Positions 1 to 6,739 of a stretch of 7,887 nt of DNA are shown in pieces. The position numbers and the translations under genes are program-made. The stretch lies in assembly GCA_008501835.1 (NCBI GenBank), contig QQUB01000860.1, positions 1 through 7,887 of the forward strand. The letters are read 5' to 3'. Position 1 is the first letter of the stretch. Every line of letters begins with the position of its first letter. The notes beneath the pieces were generated by a model. It saw only the letters and a list, made by a program, of their open reading frames with translations. It was not told the origin of the DNA and searched no databases. The stretch comes from Bacteroidota bacterium. Its GTDB lineage: Bacteria; Bacteroidota; Bacteroidia; Chitinophagales; Saprospiraceae.

Positions 1-1
1 C

Positions 2-934
2 ATTGATAAGGTTTCAGATGCGTTAGATGAATATGAAGGAATTGACAAAGGTATTAGTAAGCGGACCATTCAACTGGATTTACAGTTTATGAGAAGTGAT
101 AAATTAGGGTATAATACTCCAATAATAGTGGTAGACCGAAAATTTTATACCTATGAAGACCCTGATTACAGTATTACAAACCTTCCATTAAGCCAGCAAG
201 ACCTTTCCCAACTCAATGACGCAGTAGAATTGTTGAAACAATTTCACGGATTTACCCACTTTCGGGATTTGGATGGAATGGTGCAAAAACTGGAAGACCA
301 TGTTTCTTCTCAAAAGGAAATGCGCTCTCCAATCATTCATTTTGACAAAAATGAACACTTGAAAGGGTTACAGTTTATTGATGAAATCTATAAGGCAATT
401 TTAAAAAAAAAAGTATTACAGCTAACCTACCAGTCTTTCAAAGCACGGCAACCGGGTGAAATCATCCTTCATGCCTATCTATTGAAGGAATATAATAACC
501 GTTGGTTTGTGGTCGGACAATCAGAAAGCCACCCAAAATTATTGACACTTGCCCTTGACAGAATGGTTTCTATAAACACTTTGGAGACCATTCCTTTTAA
601 ACATTATAATACTTTCAATCCAGACACTTTTTATAAAGATATTATTGGTGTCACCGTAAATACCGGAGACCCTGTAGAAACTGTAGAACTTTTTGTCAAA
701 CGCAGGAATGCACCCTATGTAATAACAAAACCCTTACATCACTCTCAGGAAATCCTTTCCAAATCCAAGGAAGGCATTTTGATCAGAATACATGTGAAAT
801 TGAATTATGAACTTGAACGGGAAATTCTTGGATTTGGAGAATCCATTATTGTCATGAAGCCAGAAGGATTGAAGCAAAGAATTACTCAAAGGTTGACACA
901 AGGAGTGAAAAATTATACCGAATCTGGCGAATAA
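2..934 (+). CDS. WYL-domain transcriptional regulator (5'-truncated by window edge)
   Basis: This frame is open to the left edge, so the gene starts outside the window. An internal ATG at 89 is not the true start, because the 29 codons before it continue the family's helix-turn-helix region (ISKRTIQLDLQFMRS, visible residues about 18-32). About 310 residues are visible; Bacteroidota members usually have some 330-340, so roughly 20-30 are missing. The WYL domain follows at about residues 120-196. It includes LKGLQFIDEIYKAI, the strand LQLTYQSFKA, the core NNRWFVVGQ (RWF at the usual WYL position) and LTLALDRMVSI. A WCX-like C-terminal extension runs to the end. WYL proteins are cytoplasmic DNA-binding regulators whose WYL domain senses a ligand, often a nucleotide or nucleic acid. 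The target is unknown. The next gene starts about 100 bases downstream and probably has its own promoter, so an operon is not evident. Confidence 0.88.
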   Translation: MDKVSDALDEYEGIDKGISKRTIQLDLQFMRSDKLGYNTPIIVVDRKFYTYEDPDYSITNLPLSQQDLSQLNDAVELLKQFHGFTHFRDLDGMVQKLEDHVSSQKEMRSPIIHFDKNEHLKGLQFIDEIYKAILKKKVLQLTYQSFKARQPGEIILHAYLLKEYNNRWFVVGQSESHPKLLTLALDRMVSINTLETIPFKHYNTFNPDTFYKDIIGVTVNTGDPVETVELFVKRRNAPYVITKPLHHSQEILSKSKEGILIRIHVKLNYELEREILGFGESIIVMKPEGLKQRITQRLTQGVKNYTESGE

Positions 935-981
935 AATTAAAACAAACCCTATGCTTTCAGGTTTTATTGCTATCCATTTAC

Positions 982-993
982 TTTATTTGCACC
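982..993 (+). promoter_or_regulatory. Candidate Bacteroidota -7 promoter element
   Basis: The sequence TTTATTTGCACC resembles the Bacteroidota sigma-ABfr -7 element (TAnnTTTGC), with T instead of A at the second position. It lies 45 bases before the lipoprotein ATG at 1039, a reasonable distance. No clear -33 TTTG was found at the usual 19-21 base spacing, so the call rests on one element. Confidence 0.35.
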
Positions 994-1038
994 AGAAAGA
1001 ATAAAATCCAATTATTTAAATACAAATATGATTTGATC

Positions 1039-1833
1039 ATGAAAAAATTACTATTTGCCCTTTTTATTATGAATATATTCCTGGTTTCCTGTAAGACTGA
1101 TACCGCCAATCAGGAATCTGAAACCGAACAGACCAGTGAAGTTGAAGAAACCAATAAATATACACTGACGGCATTCACACCTTCAGCATCTTTTCCTGAT
1201 GCAAAGTTGGAATCTATGGAATATCAGGAAGGCACCTTTAACTATGCTATTGGAGGTGAAGGATATAAACTTAAAGCTCAAACACCAGATGCAGACCAAA
1301 AAATGTGTGCCAATTCCGGAGAAGGTCAGCACATTCACCTCATTGTAGATAACATGCCTTATGCTGCAAAGTATGTGAATTCGTTTGATTATGAAGTCGC
1401 TGACGGAGAGCATTATATATTATCATTTCTGTCAAGATCTTATCATGAAAGTATTAAGTCCGGAAATGCTCATATTGCTGTGAAGGCAAAAGTTGAAAAC
1501 GGAAGCATAACAGAAAGTAAACCTTTGGATGCCAAACCTATGCTTTTTTACAGTCGTCCAAAAGGAACCTACGTTGGTCAAAAGGATACTGAAAAAGTAA
1601 TGCTGGATTTTTTCCTGGTCAATGCTGATCTTGGAAATGATTACAAGGTGAAAGCCGAAATAAATGGAGAAGAACATATCATTGACACCTGGCAACCTTA
1701 TTATATTGAAGGTATGGAAATGGGTGAAAATACCATTATTCTGACCCTGATCAATAAGGATGGAAGTGCGGTAGACACTCCATTAAATCCTGTTGAAAGA
1801 ACTTTCACACTTAAACCTGACCCAACAGAATAA
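1039..1833 (+). CDS. Secreted lipoprotein of unknown function with two Ig-like halves
   Basis: The start at 1039 (264 residues) is chosen over an in-frame TTG at 967 because it puts a lipoprotein signal peptide at the N-terminus: MKKLLFALFIMNIFLVSC, lipobox LVSC, lipidated Cys18. The extra 24 residues from 967 would also overlap the promoter-like element. An acidic, low-complexity linker (residues 19-39) leads into two domains. The first (about 40-150) carries GQHIHLIVDN (97-105) and FLSRSYHES (130-138), with His98, His100, His125 and His136 as possible ligand or metal residues. The second (about 170-260) has a similar beta-strand pattern ending in GENTIILTLINKDGS. The HIHLIVDN-type motif recalls DUF4399-like and other uncharacterised Bacteroidota lipoproteins, but I cannot assign a family with certainty. 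It should sit in the periplasm-facing or surface-facing outer membrane. No Shine-Dalgarno is obvious. It appears monocistronic, with an inverted repeat just after the stop. Confidence 0.85.
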   Translation: MKKLLFALFIMNIFLVSCKTDTANQESETEQTSEVEETNKYTLTAFTPSASFPDAKLESMEYQEGTFNYAIGGEGYKLKAQTPDADQKMCANSGEGQHIHLIVDNMPYAAKYVNSFDYEVADGEHYILSFLSRSYHESIKSGNAHIAVKAKVENGSITESKPLDAKPMLFYSRPKGTYVGQKDTEKVMLDFFLVNADLGNDYKVKAEINGEEHIIDTWQPYYIEGMEMGENTIILTLINKDGSAVDTPLNPVERTFTLKPDPTE

Positions 1834-1850
1834 TTCCTGCTTCTGTTTTA

Positions 1851-1895
1851 GGAAGATCCTGTATAGTTCCCAACATAAAGCTTACAGGATCTTCC
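1851..1895 (+). terminator. Perfect 13-bp inverted repeat, probable transcription terminator
   Basis: GGAAGATCCTGTA (1851-1863) pairs exactly with TACAGGATCTTCC (1883-1895) around a 19-base loop. It starts 18 bases after the lipoprotein stop codon. The 3' flank CTGTTCTTTCC is T-rich but lacks a clean T run, so termination may be imperfect. An mRNA 3'-end stabiliser or a two-fold protein-binding site are alternatives. Confidence 0.6.
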
Positions 1896-2041
1896 CTGTT
1901 CTTTCCAATAAAAAAGCCCAATGGAACAACTTCCTTTACCTTTATAAAGAGTAAATTTTGAGCGCTTTACAAGGGATTATCAATGACTCAAATCCGTTAA
2001 ATTAACTATCGGAAATATTGCAATTAATTTTTTTTTCCTAA

Positions 2042-2081
2042 TTTGGTTTTATATTTCGAGTCAAACCCGTTACTTTCACCC
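2042..2081 (+). promoter_or_regulatory. Weak promoter candidate for the receptor/hydrolase operon
   Basis: Two overlapping -7-like elements are present: TATATTTC (2050-2057) and TTACTTTCACCC (2070-2081). The second resembles the element upstream of the lipoprotein gene. TTTGG at 2042-2046 could serve as a -33 box for the second element, but at 24 bases the spacing is longer than usual. If 2070-2081 is used, the transcript would carry a leader of about 120 bases. Confidence 0.3.
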
Positions 2082-2152
2082 CACCAAAACTACAAGAGGC
2101 GAAGAAAATCACTACAATTTGCCCGAACAAAAAGTATCAAAAAAACAATTAA

Positions 2153-2183
2153 CACAGAAACTCCGGTTACCTTCCGGACTGTG
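2153..2183 (+). promoter_or_regulatory. Leader hairpin upstream of the receptor start codon
   Basis: TCCGG (2162-2166) and CCGGA (2174-2178) form a GC-rich stem with a 7-base loop (TTACCTT). The outer segments CACAG (2153-2157) and CTGTG (2179-2183) extend it by five pairs, with a 4-base bulge (AAAC) on the 5' side. The hairpin ends 23 bases before the ATG and 9 bases before AAAGGA (2193-2198), so it leaves the ribosome site free but could affect translation or mRNA stability. There is no T run, so it is not a simple terminator. A regulatory role is inference. Confidence 0.4.
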
Positions 2184-2206
2184 ATATTAATAAAAGGACA
2201 ATCTTT

Positions 2207-5032
2207 ATGAAGTATTTTCCACACTATTCAATTTTCAGCACTCTGCTGATTATGCTGTTCCCGCTTATCCTCAATTCCCAGATAACGATTGAAGGGATAA
2301 TCATGGATGAGGATCTGGGAGAACCCTTGATCAATGCCTCTGTTTTGGTAAAAGGTACCACAGATGGAACGATTGCAGACTTTGACGGGAATTTTCTCAT
2401 CAAAACAGACCAACCCTTACCATTAACATTGATCGTTTCCTTTATTGGTTATACTACCAAAGAAGTGGAAGTAACTTCTGCAGATAAAAAACTCAAAATA
2501 AACCTTGGTTCAGATGCGGTCACTATTGCTGCAGTCGAAATCAAAGGAAGAAGAATCTCTGAAAAACAACAACAGGCTGCATTGACGGTCGAAACTTTGG
2601 ATGGAATTGGAATCAAGGAAACTCCTTCTGCCAACTTTTATGATGGCCTGGGATCTCTAAAAGATGTTGACCTTACTGCTGCCAGCCTTGGATTCAAGAT
2701 TATCAATACCCGGGGGTTTAACAGCACAAGTCCGGTAAGGTCACTCCAGATTATTGACGGAGTGGATAATCAGTCTCCCGGATTAAATTTTTCATTAGGT
2801 AATTTTCTGGGATCTTCTGAATTGGATGTCAATAGAGTGAACCTGGTCATCGGAGCAAGTTCTGCTTTTTATGGTCCGAATGCCTTTAACGGGGTAATCT
2901 CTATGGAGACTAAAAATCCCTTTGTTCACAAAGGATTTTCTGCCATGGCTAAAGGTGGTGAACGAAATCTTTTTGAGGGAGGCTTCAGATATGCAGATGC
3001 GATCAGAAATAAAGACGGGAATGCCTTTATGGCCTTTAAATTGAATTTCTTTTACTTCTCTGCCGATGACTGGGTAGCGGACAACTACGATCCTGTTTTC
3101 GGCACTGACACAGATAGAAGCAACCCGGGAGGATATGACGCAGTGAATATTTACGGTGACGAATACGCAGGAGCCAATGATTACTCCCAGGTATTGGCAT
3201 CGCCAGGTTTGGGAATCATTCATAGAAAAGGTTATAAAGAAACCGATCTGGTTGAGTACGATTCGCATAATATGAAGATCGGAGGTGCCGTACATTTCAG
3301 GTTACAACCTCAAAAAGAATTTGAATCTCCGGAATTGATATTGGCCAGTAATTACAGTACCGGAACAACGGTTTATCAAGGAGATAACAGGTTCAGCCTT
3401 AAGAACATTCATTTCTATCAGCATAGACTGGAATTGAACAAGCGGGACAAATATTTCCTTCGTTTTTATGCAACACATGAAGATGCAGGTGACTCTTATG
3501 ATCCATATTTCACTGCTCTTTTGTTGCAGAGTAAAGCAAAAAATGATCAGTTTTGGCGAGCTTCCTACAAGAACTACTGGGACATCAATGTTACGCCTAA
3601 GATCAAAGCTACAGAGGGTTATCCCAATCCATTGGACTACCTGGGTATGCCTGATGAATTTAATGCTGCCATTTCAGCCTTCCTGGGTTCCCCTTCCATG
3701 CAGGACTCCCTCGTCATCTGGCATGCCGCAGCTCAGAATAAAGCCAATCAGGAAGATCCACTTAATAACGCTGATGCTTTTTATGAACCAGGAACTCCAG
3801 AGTTTGAATCAAAATTCAATGAAATAACCAGCAAGATTTCTTTTGCTGAAGGAGGAACCAAGTTTTATGACAAATCCGCTCTTGTTCATGCACATGGAGA
3901 ATATAGGTTCAATGATCTCGTAGAAGGTGACGGAGTTTCAGACCTGGACCTGGTAGTTGGAGCCAATTACAGGATGTATTTACCCGATTCCAGAGGTTCT
4001 CTTTTACTGGATACCTTTGGCCGGGACATAAATACTTATGAATATGGTATCTACGGTGGAGGAACCATTGAAATAAAAGATAAACTCAAGATAAACGCTT
4101 CTCTCAGAGCCGATAAAAATCAGAATTTCGACCTTTTAATGTCTCCTGCGGCATCTATGGTTTTCACTCCAAGGCAAGATCACACCTTGAGACTCTCTTT
4201 TTCCTCTGCGATCAGGAATCCTACCCTCAACGACCAGTACCTGTTTTATAATGTGGGAAGGGCAATCCTAATAGGAAACCTTGAAGGCTTTAATAATCTT
4301 ATCACTGTGGAATCTCTGGTAGATTATCTCAATACCAATGATTCAGACAAACTGGTCTATTTTGATGTTGCCCCAATCAGACCAGAAAAAGTAAAAACAT
4401 TTGAGGCTGGTTATCGGACTACTCTTTTCAACCAGGTTTATGCAGATGCTACCTATTATTTCAGTTTTTACCAGGATTTTATTGGCTACAACCTTGGAGT
4501 TGACGCTAGCTTTGATCAATTAACTGGCTTGCCAACATCCATTCAGGCATATAGGGTGGCTGCTAATGCCGTGGACAGGGTGACTACACAGGGATTCTCC
4601 CTGGGTCTTAATTTTTATTTCTGGAACAACTATGTGTTAAACGGGAATTATTCCTGGAACAAGCTGAATACGGTAACCGACGATCCTATCATCCCTGCGT
4701 TTAACACTCCTGAGCATAAATACAATGTAGGGTTGTCGGGACGGGATATAAATTTTGCTATTGGCGGACTGAGAGTTAAGAACTTTGGATTTAACGTCAA
4801 TTACAAGTGGATTGATAATTTTATTTTCGAAGGATCGCCACAATTTACGGGTAGAATCCCCTCATACTCTTTGTTGGATGCCCAGGTAAATGTGTATTCC
4901 AAAAAACTCAACAGTACTTTCAAACTTGGTGCTTCAAACATTCTCAATGTGCAGACATTCCAGGCATATGGAGGTCCAAGAATTGGCCGACTGGCTTATT
5001 TCTCAATACTTTACGACTTCAAAAAACAATAA
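2207..5032 (+). CDS. TonB-dependent outer-membrane receptor with carboxypeptidase-regulatory-like N-terminal domain
   Basis: This 941-residue protein starts at an ATG placed 8 bases after AAAGGA. A signal peptide covers residues 1 to about 24 (hydrophobic LLIMLFPLIL, then NSQ). A carboxypeptidase-regulatory-like beta-sandwich follows at about 25-110 (ITIEGIIMDEDLGEPLINAS, KGTTDGTIADFDGNF, VSFIGYTTKEVEV), typical of Bacteroidota receptors. The plug domain at about 115-240 shows INTRGFNS, LQIIDGVDNQSPG, VNRVNLVIGASSAFYGPNAF and NGVISMETKNP. The rest is a 22-strand-type beta-barrel with many aromatic-rich strands, ending ILYDFKKQ. Such receptors bind a ligand at the surface and import it using TonB-ExbBD energy. 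The ligand cannot be read from the sequence. At 941 residues with this plug it looks like a general receptor rather than a SusC/RagA protein, and no SusD partner follows. Instead, a T9SS-exported hydrolase-like gene begins 34 bases downstream, almost certainly in the same transcript. Confidence 0.93.
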   Translation: MKYFPHYSIFSTLLIMLFPLILNSQITIEGIIMDEDLGEPLINASVLVKGTTDGTIADFDGNFLIKTDQPLPLTLIVSFIGYTTKEVEVTSADKKLKINLGSDAVTIAAVEIKGRRISEKQQQAALTVETLDGIGIKETPSANFYDGLGSLKDVDLTAASLGFKIINTRGFNSTSPVRSLQIIDGVDNQSPGLNFSLGNFLGSSELDVNRVNLVIGASSAFYGPNAFNGVISMETKNPFVHKGFSAMAKGGERNLFEGGFRYADAIRNKDGNAFMAFKLNFFYFSADDWVADNYDPVFGTDTDRSNPGGYDAVNIYGDEYAGANDYSQVLASPGLGIIHRKGYKETDLVEYDSHNMKIGGAVHFRLQPQKEFESPELILASNYSTGTTVYQGDNRFSLKNIHFYQHRLELNKRDKYFLRFYATHEDAGDSYDPYFTALLLQSKAKNDQFWRASYKNYWDINVTPKIKATEGYPNPLDYLGMPDEFNAAISAFLGSPSMQDSLVIWHAAAQNKANQEDPLNNADAFYEPGTPEFESKFNEITSKISFAEGGTKFYDKSALVHAHGEYRFNDLVEGDGVSDLDLVVGANYRMYLPDSRGSLLLDTFGRDINTYEYGIYGGGTIEIKDKLKINASLRADKNQNFDLLMSPAASMVFTPRQDHTLRLSFSSAIRNPTLNDQYLFYNVGRAILIGNLEGFNNLITVESLVDYLNTNDSDKLVYFDVAPIRPEKVKTFEAGYRTTLFNQVYADATYYFSFYQDFIGYNLGVDASFDQLTGLPTSIQAYRVAANAVDRVTTQGFSLGLNFYFWNNYVLNGNYSWNKLNTVTDDPIIPAFNTPEHKYNVGLSGRDINFAIGGLRVKNFGFNVNYKWIDNFIFEGSPQFTGRIPSYSLLDAQVNVYSKKLNSTFKLGASNILNVQTFQAYGGPRIGRLAYFSILYDFKKQ

Positions 5033-5066
5033 TTAAAAAACAACCTTATCTATCTTATCAAAAACG

Positions 5067-6656
5067 ATGTTTATGAAAAAATTCAACAATTTTCTAATTT
5101 TTCTTTTCGCTCTGGCATTCATCAATCTGAATGCTCAGGACACACGTTACATTGACCCGATTTTCGATGATGTATCTGCGGAATACAATGTGATTTACGG
5201 AACCAATATTTCCATTTTGACCGGTGCTCCTGAGCCGCTTAACCTTTTAATGGATGTTTACACTCCGGATGGCGATGTTGAGACTTCACGCCCTACTTTC
5301 GTTGTTTTTCACACCGGAAGTTTTCTTCCTCAATATTTCAATGGGCAGGTTACAGGCTCCAGACTGGACTCCGCGGTAGTTAACACCTGTACCAGACTTG
5401 CTGAAAGAGGATACGTAGCCGTAGCAGCTACATATCGTCAGGGATGGCTGCCACTAGCCCCGGATCAAAATGCAAGAACAAGTTCATTGCTCCAAGCAAC
5501 ATACAGAGGTATTCAGGATGCTTATACCTGTATCCGCTTTTTACGTAAATCAGTTGCAGAGCAGGATAATCCATATGGAATTGATCCTGATAAAATCGGA
5601 GCCCTTGGTTTAGGAACCGGTGGATATATTTCCTATGGTGTAGGGTATCTTGATGATTATGAAGAAGTAGTAATTGATAAATTTATTGATACGGAAACAC
5701 TGCAACCTTATGTAATTCCTCAAATCCATGGAGATCCTTTTGGATTGGATAGTGCAGCAATCAGCATACCTAACCACGTAGGCTATGATTCTGATGTTTC
5801 TTTCATCGTAAACCTTGGAGGTGCTCTTGGAGACCTTTCCTGGATAGACGGAACGGATGATGAGCCGGAATCTGTTGGTTTCCACGTTGTAACAGATCCA
5901 TTTGCTCCATATAATGAGGGACCGGTTATCGTACCAACTACAGGAGAATTTGTAGTGAATGTTCCAGGTACAAGAGCAGCTATCAATGCGGCGAATGAAC
6001 TTGGTAACAATGATGAATTAGCTCCGGTTAATGATCTGCCTAATGCGCTTAATGCAACGGTCAATTTTTATAAAACTGTTGAAGTTGATCTGTCTGGTTT
6101 AGGTCAAGGAGTCTTTAATATTGGTGTAGACAATGTTTATCCATTCGTTATGCCAGGTCTGCAAGGTAGTCCTTGGGACTGGTGGGACAAGCCAACCCTT
6201 GATGTACTCATTCCTCAGATCAATGCGCTATTTGGGACAGATTTTAGTGCTGACACCCTTCACAACAACGGATTGATCACAAGTCCAAATATGGGACCTG
6301 ACCAGGGTAATGCATACCTGGACACAGTTTTCATGTATATGTTGCCACGTGCTTGTAATGCTTTTGAATTGGGTGAGTGTATGACAGTTAATGTAAACAA
6401 TCCTATCGATGAGCAATTGGTTGGCTTTGAGGCAATGCCAGTTCCTGCTGATGATTACATTACTTTGAATAGCAAGGAGGAATCTCCAATGCAGAATGTT
6501 TACCTTTTTGATGTAAACGGTAAAGCCATCCGTTCATATACTAAGGTTAATAATAGTCAATTGACCATTCAACGAGAAAATCTACCGCCTGGAGTTTACT
6601 TTGTTAAAGTGAAGTTTAAGGAAGGGTGGTTATCACAACAGGTACTCTTTAAGTAA
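5067..6656 (+). CDS. T9SS-exported alpha/beta-hydrolase-fold protein, apparently lacking the catalytic serine
   Basis: The protein has 529 residues from the ATG at 5067; ATG 5073 (MKKFNNFLIF) is an equally good or better start, with no clear ribosome site for either. Residues 1-23 form a signal peptide ending LNA. An esterase-like alpha/beta-hydrolase domain follows. LLMDVYTPDG (60-69) and FVVFHTGSF (78-86) match the LDVYxP and HGGxF oxyanion-hole region of carboxylesterases. GYVAVAATYR (115-124), QDAYTCIRFLRK (150-161) and GIDPDKIGALG (171-181) lead to the nucleophile elbow. There the sequence is GLGTGGY (181-187), so Gly183 replaces the expected Ser. FHVVTDPFAPY (272-282) resembles the HGTxDxxVPY acid loop, with Asp277 kept. 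The only histidine further on in the catalytic domain is in TLHNNG. A T9SS type A sorting domain occupies about 458-529 (PVPADDYITL, LFDVNGKAI, LPPGVYFVKVKF), predicting export and surface attachment or release. A binding role beside the upstream receptor is inference. Confidence 0.85.
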   Translation: MFMKKFNNFLIFLFALAFINLNAQDTRYIDPIFDDVSAEYNVIYGTNISILTGAPEPLNLLMDVYTPDGDVETSRPTFVVFHTGSFLPQYFNGQVTGSRLDSAVVNTCTRLAERGYVAVAATYRQGWLPLAPDQNARTSSLLQATYRGIQDAYTCIRFLRKSVAEQDNPYGIDPDKIGALGLGTGGYISYGVGYLDDYEEVVIDKFIDTETLQPYVIPQIHGDPFGLDSAAISIPNHVGYDSDVSFIVNLGGALGDLSWIDGTDDEPESVGFHVVTDPFAPYNEGPVIVPTTGEFVVNVPGTRAAINAANELGNNDELAPVNDLPNALNATVNFYKTVEVDLSGLGQGVFNIGVDNVYPFVMPGLQGSPWDWWDKPTLDVLIPQINALFGTDFSADTLHNNGLITSPNMGPDQGNAYLDTVFMYMLPRACNAFELGECMTVNVNNPIDEQLVGFEAMPVPADDYITLNSKEESPMQNVYLFDVNGKAIRSYTKVNNSQLTIQRENLPPGVYFVKVKFKEGWLSQQVLFK

Positions 6657-6667
6657 CCTTTCGTAAT

Positions 6668-6683
6668 ACAGGTTGCAACCTGT
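6668..6683. repeat. Perfect 16-bp palindrome between stop codon and terminator
   Basis: ACAGGTTGCAACCTGT is a perfect palindrome without a spacer, beginning 12 bases after the hydrolase-like stop codon. With no loop it would make a poor RNA hairpin and has no following T run, so it is not itself a terminator. It could be a dimeric protein-binding site or part of a dispersed repeat. Neither can be decided from one copy. Confidence 0.6.
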
Positions 6684-6688
6684 TACTC

Positions 6689-6728
6689 AACAAGGCCCGA
6701 TTGTGTAAACAACCGGGCCTTGTTTTTT
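6689..6728 (+). terminator. Strong intrinsic terminator of the receptor/hydrolase operon
   Basis: AACAAGGCCCG (6689-6699) pairs perfectly with CGGGCCTTGTT (6714-6724). Beyond one A/C mismatch, TTGT (6701-6704) and ACAA (6709-6712) extend the stem by four pairs and close a GTAA tetraloop. The T run TTTTTT (6723-6728) follows on the plus strand. On the minus strand the hairpin also forms but is followed by GAGTAACAGG with no T run. It therefore mainly serves the plus-strand operon, although it also lies just downstream of the convergent gene. Confidence 0.92.
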
Positions 6729-6739
6729 AGGTTCTTCGA

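Larger units (their letters stand above)
1834..2206. other. Intergenic region between lipoprotein and receptor genes
   Basis: This 373-base stretch has no convincing ORF on either strand. From left to right it holds a terminator-like 13-bp inverted repeat (1851-1895), an AT-rich stretch with short palindromes such as CTTTATAAAG (1940-1949), a run of nine T (2028-2036), promoter-like sequence (about 2042-2081), and a receptor leader with a GC-rich hairpin (2153-2183) and a Shine-Dalgarno-like AAAGGA (2193-2198). Its length and content suggest that the receptor operon is transcribed independently of the lipoprotein gene. Confidence 0.7.

Noticed and set aside
944..968. A possible terminator after the WYL gene (AAACC 944-948 with GGTTT 960-964, then TTATT)
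   Set aside because: The stem is only five AT-rich pairs with an 11-base loop, too weak to call.
967..1038. A 24-residue upstream extension of the lipoprotein from a TTG codon
   Set aside because: It would bury the clear lipoprotein signal peptide behind a charged stretch, and it overlaps the promoter-like element at 982-993.
2028..2036. A run of nine T as part of a terminator upstream of the receptor
   Set aside because: No stable stem precedes it; only short ATTAA/TTAAT complementarity is present.
2795..3295. A 166-codon minus-strand ORF opposite the receptor plug and barrel
   Set aside because: It is an antisense shadow, with no signal, domain or start context, in a region clearly coding on the plus strand.
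3468..3827. A 119-codon plus-strand ORF inside the receptor gene
   Set aside because: It is a frame shadow of the receptor: low-complexity peptide, no domain, and the receptor frame is continuous across it.
2207..5032. A SusC/RagA-type nutrient receptor assignment
   Set aside because: No SusD gene follows, and the plug and overall length fit a general TonB-dependent receptor better.
5783..6064. A 93-codon minus-strand ORF opposite the hydrolase-like gene
   Set aside because: It is an Ala/Ser/Thr/Pro-rich antisense translation of a coding region with no independent support.
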